This document shows, piece after piece, positions 1 through 5,351 of a stretch of 5,429 bases of DNA. This DNA is from Nitrospinae bacterium CG22_combo_CG10-13_8_21_14_all_47_10. Its GTDB lineage: Bacteria > Nitrospinota > Nitrospinia > Nitrospinales > VA-1. Below the pieces are notes generated by a model. That model saw only the letters and a list, made by a program, of their open reading frames with translations. It was not told the DNA's origin and made no database searches. The stretch is from assembly GCA_002786505.1 (NCBI GenBank), contig PCTK01000009.1, positions 1 to 5,429 on the forward strand, in the 5' to 3' direction. Made by a program: the position numbers and the translations under genes. The first letter of the stretch is position 1, and each line of letters opens with the position of its first letter.

Positions 1-73
1 CGGAATGTAACCGTTTGCCCCTACAAAACCTGTATTTGCTCATGTTAAGCTTTTTGCTCGTGCAATATGCGGG
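1..73. other. Left edge fragment with no supported gene
   Basis: This short stretch lies just downstream of the AsmA-like gene. On the minus strand an ATG at 43-41 opens a frame (MSKYRFCRGKRLHS) that runs off the window edge without a stop. It has no convincing ribosome binding site and is too short to judge. On the same strand, positions 1-30 include TGTAGGGGCAAACGG, which resembles one arm of the TGTAGGGGC-type intergenic palindromes I recall from many bacterial genomes. Either reading is possible and neither can be settled without the flanking sequence. Confidence 0.2.
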
Positions 74-3000
74 CTAATTACCCGCGGGAGTGGATGATGG
101 TGTTTGTTCTGGCAAGTTGTCTGTGATAGGAGACAGGAGGTCTTTGGGAGTCTGCAAAATGCCCTGGAAAATTCCCACCACCTTTTTCCCCAAGGAGGTA
201 AAAGGAATTGCATTCACCTCAGGATCATTAAAATTCCCTTTTACCGTGTAATAAGTTTTCACCAAACTTTTTTCATCACCGCCGGTGATGATTTTTCCTA
301 CCAACGGAATTTTTGTGAGGAACCGGTCGAGTCCGGCCATTGGCGCAACCCCCGCCACAATATCCATCTGCTCGTTCACCAGATCAAAAGTACCGACCAT
401 GGAGGTTCTCCGGCTATCGGTCTCGATGACAAAATTTTCTGTTTTCAGGACTCCACCTTTAGAAATAAAATCCCCGGAAATTTGCCTAAAAGAAGAGAGC
501 TCGCCCTCTTGCAATGGGGTCGATTTAGGGATCGAATCAAACAGTCTGCTCACCCCACTTTTAAGCTTATCCTGATTAATATTTCCAGACTGAATATCCA
601 TGGAAATTTTACCGGATATGGATTTTGAAATTTCCTCCCAGTCCTTGCCGGTAGCCTGCAACCCGGCATCCATCATTTTCACTTTTCCACTTAAACTATT
701 TACAAAAATTTCGCCAAAAAAACCGAACAGGTTTTTTGTTTCCACATCCTGAGCCTGAACACTCCCTTCAAAATGTCCGACACCTTTGGGGTCAATCCAC
801 ATTCGCCCGCCACTTTTCACGGATTCATTGGAGGCAAAAGTCAGGTCCCTCACTTCTATTCCCCTGTTTCTCAGGGCAATATTCCCTGCAACCTTATCCA
901 GATTTAAAAGTTTGAAGTCCAAGTGATCCAGGTCAAACTTGATCTTAGCCTTGCCTTTGGCAAAAAACTCAGATTGATTCAGCCTGTCAATGAGAGATAT
1001 TTTCTGGCCCTGCGGCTCTGGAAAAATCTCATCAATATTCAACTTCTTTCCGGAAAGGTTCAAATCCAGACTGGGGGAATCACCTCTTTGATAAACGCCG
1101 GAAAACCTGAGTCCGCTTTGAACAGACCTGATATTTCCAGAACGAATATCCAAACGGTTCTCTTTAAATTTCAGGCTGGCATCCACCGTTAAGGGTGATA
1201 AAAAGTTTTTTGACCGGATTTTCAAGTCACTTAATTTCATCTCACCTTCAAACTTTGAATTTTGGAGGTTATTCAAGTTGCCAAAACCGGTAATCTTGAA
1301 ATCAGTGCTTCCGTCCATCTCCAAGTCAAAAAAGCGGAAAAACTGATGGGAAGGATAAGTCTGGAAATTATTGGCCGCCAGACTGATGGTGAATTCGGGG
1401 TTATCCAGATCAGAAATACGCGCCGTTCCCGAAACCTGGTTTCCCCCCAGCTCATAAACCCAATTGTCGATGGTCAACCCCCCATTTTTTAAAACACTCC
1501 CCCTGGCCTTAAGTTTACTCAAGGCATTGGGCCGTTTTTCCATAAAACCTGGGATTTGATATCCTACCCGTGCGAGATCGGCCTGATATTCGAACTTGAA
1601 GGAGTCAAGGTCTCCGTTCAAGTTCAGGGAAACGTGAGCAGGACCAGAATATTTCAAGTCCTCAAAAACAGGAATATCCTTCAAGTCAGACTGCATAAGT
1701 TCAGGAAGATTCAAACGGAGAGCATAGTCCAGCGTCTTGATATTCTTCCGATCAATCTCTCCTTCTAACTGAATTGGTGAATTGCCATATCGGCCGTTCA
1801 AGTTCTCCAGCCTTATCCTTCCATCGCCATAAGAGATATTGCCGTTCAGGTTCATCATCGCCTGCAACCGATCCCGGTATTTCATGGAAAAGTTTTTCAA
1901 CTCAATTTCCCCCCACTCCTTTTCCGTCGTCGGCTGGGTTGGGTTGCCCTGCGAACGATGATTCACGATCAATTCACCGGAAGTAAAATCCAACCCCTTT
2001 TTTAATTTCACCAGAGCGTCTTCAGAATTATCAGGCAAGACATAGGACAAATCGCCGGAGGCAACCTTATAGGTCAATGACATTTTTTCCAGCGGTTTTC
2101 CGTTGCGGAAACCTATTTCTCCATTCATCCCTGAAAAAGAACTCTGGGAAAAATTACCGGAAAGATTGTCATAACTGATAACTGGTATCCAGGAGGCATC
2201 TTTGCGTTTGTCTGCCTCGGGAGTGTGGGTGTATACAATTTTTCCATTCAGGTTTTTGATTCGTGGCTCAAACCCTTTCTCGTTAAGCGAAACATCCTGC
2301 AGGCTTATCCCGCCTAAGATCGTCAGCCTGTCAAAATCATCCAGTGGACCCGTTACGCGCAGTTGAACTTTTGCGGTTCCTTTAAACTTATCGTAAATTG
2401 AAATGGAATCGAATAAGGAATGTCCCTTGAAAATCCTCATGAGAGTTCCATGAAACTGGCCCATCTCCACTTGGTTTTCGACTTTAAGATCCACCAAAGG
2501 CCGCGTCATGATGTTATTGATAGTTCCATGCACATTGGTAATGGGCTGATTTTCATATCGGGCTTTTGCAATATGCAGGGTGGTGTTTCCCTGACTCACA
2601 CTGAAAGCTCCCGTCACATTCTGCAACGTCGGCAAAGGGGCCTGCCAATCCACATGCTTCATTTCAAATTCTGTTGAAATCAGACCCCTGTTTTTTTCCT
2701 GGGCCAGGTTCTGGAGTTGATCCAGGCTTCCTTCAAATTTTAATGACTTTATTTTTATCGAACCGTTTTTAAACCGGGACTGCACCAACGCGTGGTATTC
2801 CTCTGGAAAAAACTTTAATGGCAAGTAGTCGACACTTTTATTCACCTGAAACGAATCGGAAACCAAATCAATGGATACTGTTGGTTCTGGAGAAAGGAAA
2901 TTCTCCAGGGAACCTTTGGCCCTGAATTTGAAAGGCCCCGATTCAGATTTCAACTCTTCGATATGGAGGGAATCTTGATTGAGGGAAATCTTGTATTCCA

Positions 3001-3922
3001 GACCGCCCCGATGGGGTATGCTGGCATCTCTCAATGTTGCATACTCCTTTTTTGAGTCGGAAGAATATTTTAACGTGCCCTTTGTTTTCAAGGCGCCGCC
3101 AAGATTCCCTGAAAAACTGGAGTTTAAAGACAGCAAACTATTTTCCGGGGCTTTAGCCAGCACCCTGGTCAAATAAGGCTGAAAATTTGCGACATTCAGT
3201 TCATCAACCCGCACCTTGCCGTTAATGGAAATACCGGTAAAGCCCTTATCTTCAGAAAAATTGTCGAAGGCTCCCGAAACCTGGAAAGAAGTGGGTGTAC
3301 TGACACTGGGAATTTCCCCTTTCACATTGAACTGGAAAGGAGAGTCAAGAAGGCTTTTTCGGACAGAAAAATGGATATGCTCCAGATCCAGCGGCAGGGG
3401 GTCATCAGAAGGACGGTTTAAATAATCCTGAAAATGTATAGCCCCGTCCTCCACCATAAGTTGGTTCATGAGGCTGGCTCTCAGAACTCTGAACAGGCCG
3501 CTTTCCGCAGGCTCAGTGATCCACTTTTGCACATCACCCAAACTGAACTGGCCCCTGGCATCGCGAACAACCCTGAGGGTTGTTCCCTGAACAATGATTG
3601 TCTTGACCTCAACCCGTTTGTTCAGTAACGGTAGTAACCGAACTACCACCCACACGCTACGCGCCTGTAGTTCCGGTTCCTCGGAAAATCGAGACTTGAC
3701 GGAAACATCTTTCAGGCGAATACTGAGGCCGCGAACGATGTCCATCTCCGCTTCACCGATTTTTACTTCCCGTCGGGTCAACTCTTCCAGCTTCTTGATA
3801 GCAAGCGTTTTAATCTCCCCGAGGTTACGCAACTGGTAATAAGCCAGGGAACAAACGGAGATCACCCCGAGCAGAAACGTAAATAGAGAATAAAAAATGA
3901 TCCTTTTGCGATAAAGCGGCAT
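74..3922 (-). CDS. Large AsmA-like (AsmA/YhdP/TamB-type) membrane-anchored protein
   Basis: From the ATG at 3922 this encodes 1282 residues. A short basic N-terminus (MPLYRKR) is followed by one hydrophobic segment at about residues 8-30, which predicts an inner-membrane anchor with the rest in the periplasm. The body is a very long run of alternating polar/hydrophobic beta-strand-like stretches with recurring Leu/Asn/Gly patterns such as LNGNISYGDGRI and GEIDRKNI. This is typical of the AsmA/DUF3971 repeating beta fold. Residues about 1155-1260 match the usual AsmA-like C-terminal region, with a G-T-F-D-L strand, then PLVGKIITGG, then VKGNFNDPEV. The tail is short and Pro/Ser/Thr-rich. Related proteins (YhdP, TamB, YdbH) form groove-like bridges that help move phospholipid to the outer membrane; that role here is inferred from family. 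A TTG at 3943 would add seven residues (MQSVNLH). Neither start has a Shine-Dalgarno, and I prefer the ATG. The gene stands alone and diverges from rlmB. The exact subfamily is uncertain. Confidence 0.88.
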   Translation of the reverse strand: MPLYRKRIIFYSLFTFLLGVISVCSLAYYQLRNLGEIKTLAIKKLEELTRREVKIGEAEMDIVRGLSIRLKDVSVKSRFSEEPELQARSVWVVVRLLPLLNKRVEVKTIIVQGTTLRVVRDARGQFSLGDVQKWITEPAESGLFRVLRASLMNQLMVEDGAIHFQDYLNRPSDDPLPLDLEHIHFSVRKSLLDSPFQFNVKGEIPSVSTPTSFQVSGAFDNFSEDKGFTGISINGKVRVDELNVANFQPYLTRVLAKAPENSLLSLNSSFSGNLGGALKTKGTLKYSSDSKKEYATLRDASIPHRGGLEYKISLNQDSLHIEELKSESGPFKFRAKGSLENFLSPEPTVSIDLVSDSFQVNKSVDYLPLKFFPEEYHALVQSRFKNGSIKIKSLKFEGSLDQLQNLAQEKNRGLISTEFEMKHVDWQAPLPTLQNVTGAFSVSQGNTTLHIAKARYENQPITNVHGTINNIMTRPLVDLKVENQVEMGQFHGTLMRIFKGHSLFDSISIYDKFKGTAKVQLRVTGPLDDFDRLTILGGISLQDVSLNEKGFEPRIKNLNGKIVYTHTPEADKRKDASWIPVISYDNLSGNFSQSSFSGMNGEIGFRNGKPLEKMSLTYKVASGDLSYVLPDNSEDALVKLKKGLDFTSGELIVNHRSQGNPTQPTTEKEWGEIELKNFSMKYRDRLQAMMNLNGNISYGDGRIRLENLNGRYGNSPIQLEGEIDRKNIKTLDYALRLNLPELMQSDLKDIPVFEDLKYSGPAHVSLNLNGDLDSFKFEYQADLARVGYQIPGFMEKRPNALSKLKARGSVLKNGGLTIDNWVYELGGNQVSGTARISDLDNPEFTISLAANNFQTYPSHQFFRFFDLEMDGSTDFKITGFGNLNNLQNSKFEGEMKLSDLKIRSKNFLSPLTVDASLKFKENRLDIRSGNIRSVQSGLRFSGVYQRGDSPSLDLNLSGKKLNIDEIFPEPQGQKISLIDRLNQSEFFAKGKAKIKFDLDHLDFKLLNLDKVAGNIALRNRGIEVRDLTFASNESVKSGGRMWIDPKGVGHFEGSVQAQDVETKNLFGFFGEIFVNSLSGKVKMMDAGLQATGKDWEEISKSISGKISMDIQSGNINQDKLKSGVSRLFDSIPKSTPLQEGELSSFRQISGDFISKGGVLKTENFVIETDSRRTSMVGTFDLVNEQMDIVAGVAPMAGLDRFLTKIPLVGKIITGGDEKSLVKTYYTVKGNFNDPEVNAIPFTSLGKKVVGIFQGILQTPKDLLSPITDNLPEQTPSSTPAGN

Positions 3923-3961
3923 ATGCAGGTTTACGGATTGCAAAAAAAGGTTAAAATAGCC

Positions 3962-3979
3962 TTCGCGGTTTTTTCGCGG
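3962..3979. repeat. Direct repeat TTCGCGG, 11 bp apart
   Basis: TTCGCGG occurs at 3962-3968 and again at 3973-3979, one helical turn apart, about 40 bp upstream of the AsmA-like start codon. A related TTCGAGG sits at 3993-3999. Tandem sites in helical phase can be regulator binding sites. No known operator is recognised and the repeat is short, so this may be chance. Confidence 0.3.
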
Positions 3980-4038
3980 GAAAGAAAAATTTTTCGAGGA
4001 AAAGGAGCAAAACCGGTTCGTAACCGCTTAGCAATCAC

Positions 4039-4067
4039 CAATGGGTTTTAGCTGGATAAACCCATTG
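4039..4067. other. Perfect 10-bp inverted repeat (hairpin A) in the divergent intergenic region
   Basis: CAATGGGTTT (4039-4048) and AAACCCATTG (4058-4067) are perfectly complementary around a 9-nt loop, TAGCTGGAT. On the plus strand the stem is followed by TTTT at 4068-4071, which resembles a weak intrinsic terminator or attenuator. However, no gene lies upstream on that strand in this window. On the minus strand it falls at the start of the predicted AsmA-like transcript. It could act as RNA structure on either strand or as a DNA operator. Its loop is complementary to that of hairpin B. Confidence 0.6.
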
Positions 4068-4076
4068 TTTTCATAA

Positions 4077-4085
4077 TGTTATATT
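4077..4085 (+). promoter_or_regulatory. Possible extended -10 promoter for rlmB
   Basis: TGT followed by TATATT (4080-4085) fits an extended -10 element (TGn directly before a hexamer matching TATAAT at five of six positions). With a 17-bp spacer the -35 box would be TAAACC (4057-4062), a poor match, as is allowed for extended -10 promoters. Transcription would begin near 4092, leaving about a 50-nt leader that contains hairpin B. The region is AT-rich, so chance matches are likely. Confidence 0.35.
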
Positions 4086-4106
4086 TGATTTAAGGCTTTT
4101 CGTCCA
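4078..4106 (-). promoter_or_regulatory. Possible sigma-70 promoter for the AsmA-like gene
   Basis: Read on the minus strand, TGGACG (4106-4101, four of six matches to TTGACA) lies exactly 17 bp before TATAAC (4083-4078, five of six matches to TATAAT). The start would be near 4071, giving a leader of about 150 nt that includes hairpin A and the TTCGCGG direct repeat. The -10 overlaps the proposed plus-strand -10 of rlmB, so the two promoters would compete for polymerase. The -35 lies inside the loop of hairpin B. Confidence 0.35.
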
Positions 4107-4116
4107 GCAAAAAGCC
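4094..4116. other. 7-bp inverted repeat (hairpin B) upstream of rlmB
   Basis: GGCTTTT (4094-4100) and AAAAGCC (4110-4116) flank a 9-nt loop, CGTCCAGCA. It ends 26 nt before the rlmB ATG and so would lie in the rlmB leader. Loop bases TCCAGC (4103-4108) are the exact reverse complement of GCTGGA (4051-4056) in the loop of hairpin A, so the two could form a loop-loop contact if both are in one transcript. Confidence 0.5.
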
Positions 4117-4142
4117 CAGACCCTTTTCCCATTTCACCGCTG

Positions 4143-4910
4143 ATGAACCCCACAGAACAATCCTTAATTGTTGGAATCAACCCGGTACGGGAGGCCCTTT
4201 TAGCCTCTAAACGGCGTTGTTACAGGCTAATAGTTGAGCAGGGCAAAACCCCTCCAAGGATACAGGCCGTTATCGAACTGGCCAAGGAAAAACGCATTCC
4301 CATCGAACCCTTACCCAAAACAGCCTTTCAGAATAAGTTCAAAAATCAGGTGCATCAGGGGATTGCGGGGTACTTTTCTATCATCACCACTCTGGAACTG
4401 GAAGGCTTGATCGAAACAGCGTTTCGAAAAAGCTCCCTGCCGACCCTTGTCATTCTGGATGGAATTCAGGACCCGCAAAATCTGGGGGCCATCATCCGAT
4501 CCGCCGAAACTCTGGGAATCCAGGGAATGATACTGCCTAAACATGGGACATCGCCCCTGAACGAGACAGTGGCTAAGTGTTCCTCGGGAGCCATCGAACA
4601 TTTGCCCATCGCCTGGGTCACTAACCTGGCCCGCTGTATCGAACAACTCAAAGAAGCTGGATTTTGGGTTGCAGGTGTCGTGCCGGATGGAGAGATGCCG
4701 TGCTACCAATATGAATTCAATACCCCGGTGGCCTTGGTCATTGGAGGAGAGGAAAAGGGCATTCGGCCTTTGCTGAAAAAATCCTGCGATGTCACGCTTG
4801 CGATCCCTATGAAAGGCCAACTGGAATCCTTGAACGCGGCATCAGCCAGCACAGTGGTTTTCTACGAAATTTTACGCCAGAAAAAAATGCGGGATGATTC
4901 CAAAGGGTAA
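4143..4910 (+). CDS. rlmB: 23S rRNA (guanosine-2'-O)-methyltransferase RlmB, TrmH/SpoU family
   Basis: The 255-residue product has the usual length for RlmB, which uses S-adenosylmethionine to 2'-O-methylate the P-loop guanosine of 23S rRNA (G2251 in E. coli numbering). Residues about 8-77 form the N-terminal RNA-binding domain, opening with VGINPVREAL and closing with HQGIAGY. Residues about 100-247 form the knotted SPOUT catalytic domain. Motif 1 is LDGIQDPQNLGAIIRSAE (105-122), with N113 and the catalytic-type R119. Motif 2 is VIGGEEKGI (199-207), with E203. Motif 3 is IPMKGQLESLNAASAS (221-236), with S229-L230-N231; the common SLNVSVA is SLNAASA here. The ATG at 4143 is the only usable start: the frame is closed by a TGA at 4086-4088 and no other ATG, GTG or TTG lies between. 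No Shine-Dalgarno precedes it. Related TrmH-family enzymes act on tRNA, but the N-terminal domain and length favour RlmB. Confidence 0.93.
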   Translation: MNPTEQSLIVGINPVREALLASKRRCYRLIVEQGKTPPRIQAVIELAKEKRIPIEPLPKTAFQNKFKNQVHQGIAGYFSIITTLELEGLIETAFRKSSLPTLVILDGIQDPQNLGAIIRSAETLGIQGMILPKHGTSPLNETVAKCSSGAIEHLPIAWVTNLARCIEQLKEAGFWVAGVVPDGEMPCYQYEFNTPVALVIGGEEKGIRPLLKKSCDVTLAIPMKGQLESLNAASASTVVFYEILRQKKMRDDSKG

Positions 4911-4918
4911 AACAGGTG

Positions 4919-4944
4919 CCCGACCTTCACAAGGTGAAGGCGGG
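4919..4944. terminator. Hairpin between the convergent rlmB and rpsU ends
   Basis: CCTTCAC (4924-4930) pairs with GTGAAGG (4934-4940) around AAG. The stem continues outward as CCCG (4919-4922) with CGGG (4941-4944), with one bulged A at 4923. This makes an 11-bp stem, 8 nt after the rlmB stop and 22 nt after the rpsU stop. Neither strand has an immediate T-run; the minus strand has only TTTT about 6 nt beyond. It is a plausible shared 3' end or RNA-stabilising structure for both genes rather than a classical intrinsic terminator. Confidence 0.5.
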
Positions 4945-4966
4945 ACCAATAAAGACTTACGAAGCT

Positions 4967-5170
4967 CTAAAGCCGGTTATAAGAGCGCATGCGGCGCATA
5001 GCGGCTTTTCTCTTCTTCTTGGCTTCCTTCTGCTTACGCTTTTTCTTTACGGAAGGCTTCTCATAAAACCTGCGGCGTTTGAGTTCCTTCAGCAGGCCTT
5101 CTTTGGTCATTTGTCGTTTTAAGACTTTTAGGGCTTTTTCAACTTGATTTTGGTAAACTGTGACTTCCAA
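4967..5170 (-). CDS. rpsU: 30S ribosomal protein bS21
   Basis: The product has 67 residues and is extremely basic. It shows the bS21 pattern: a short N-terminal strand (MEVTVYQNQVEKALKVLKRQ), then KEGLLKELKRRRFYEKPSVKKKRKQ with the hallmark RRxFYEKPS segment, then a Lys/Arg-rich helix ending RRMRSYNRL. bS21 binds the 30S platform near the 3' end of 16S rRNA and helps mRNA selection at initiation. The start is TTG at 5170-5168, chosen because AAGGAG sits six bases upstream, and because the predicted N-terminus matches family members, which begin near this strand. The gene converges on rlmB with 56 bases between stops. It has its own strong promoter and a leader of about 130 nt. Confidence 0.95.
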   Translation of the reverse strand: MEVTVYQNQVEKALKVLKRQMTKEGLLKELKRRRFYEKPSVKKKRKQKEAKKKRKAAMRRMRSYNRL

Positions 5171-5303
5171 AAATCTCTCCTTCCTACCCTGAGTTTTTTA
5201 GCAGGGGTGAACAACTGTTTTAATGGCGCAATATCGCACTTGGCTACCAAATCTCCGGCACCAACTCTCCCGCCCCCTGGCGGAAAAGCCATCTTATGTG
5301 AAG
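5171..5303 (-). promoter_or_regulatory. Structured 5' leader of rpsU, candidate regulatory RNA
   Basis: From the predicted start near 5303 to the TTG is about 133 nt, long for a small ribosomal protein gene. Two hairpins are visible on the minus-strand transcript. At 5288-5265, CUUUUCCGCC pairs with GGCGGGAGAG over ten positions (two G-U pairs) around loop AGGG. At 5206-5187, CCCUG pairs with CAGGG around a 10-nt A-rich loop, ending five bases before AAGGAG. A weaker GUGCG/UGCGC stem with loop AUAU lies at about 5239-5226. Ribosomal protein leaders often bind their own product; bS21 binding here is inference. I recognise no named leader family. Confidence 0.45.
5177..5182 (-). promoter_or_regulatory. 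Strong Shine-Dalgarno of rpsU
   Basis: On the minus strand AAGGAG, within GGAAGGAGAG, lies six bases before the TTG at 5170. It decides the rpsU start, as no ATG is placed suitably. It is the only strong ribosome binding site in the window. Confidence 0.85.
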
Positions 5304-5309
5304 CTCGCG

Positions 5310-5338
5310 ATTATCAACAAAAACTCATATAATGTCAA
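5310..5338 (-). promoter_or_regulatory. Near-consensus sigma-70 promoter of rpsU
   Basis: On the minus strand, a perfect TTGACA (5338-5333) and GATAAT (5315-5310, five of six) are separated by exactly 17 bp. This is the best promoter in the window and points at rpsU, as expected for a highly expressed ribosomal protein gene. The -35 box is only about 13 bp from the probable insertion sequence end. Confidence 0.85.
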
Positions 5339-5351
5339 TACCCCAAAACCA

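Noticed and set aside
69..85. GCGGG/CCCGC hairpin spanning the AsmA-like stop codon as a terminator
   Set aside because: The stem is only 5 bp and no T-run follows on either strand, so it is too weak to call.
104..628. Plus-strand open frame of 174 codons, and other plus-strand frames up to 3839
   Set aside because: All lie antisense to the AsmA-like gene. Their predicted proteins show no domain-like pattern, and they have no convincing ribosome binding sites.
4001..4007. AAAGGAG upstream of rlmB as the ribosome binding site of a leader peptide
   Set aside because: No ATG, GTG or TTG lies at a workable distance downstream.
4049..4109. Hairpin loops as mimics of the 23S P-loop substrate of RlmB (autoregulation)
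   Set aside because: The P-loop sequence as I recall it (CUGGGGCGG) shares only CUGG with the loop of hairpin A, so mimicry is not supported.
4311..4820. Minus-strand 169-codon frame
   Set aside because: It is antisense to rlmB, whose catalytic motifs are unmistakable, so this is a shadow frame.
4916..5122. Plus-strand 68-codon hydrophobic frame
   Set aside because: It is the complement of the Lys/Arg-rich rpsU; AAG/AAA codons read backwards give Leu/Phe, which makes a false membrane protein.
5144..5332. Plus-strand 62-codon frame
   Set aside because: It runs antisense through the rpsU leader and promoter, and has no recognisable features or ribosome binding site.
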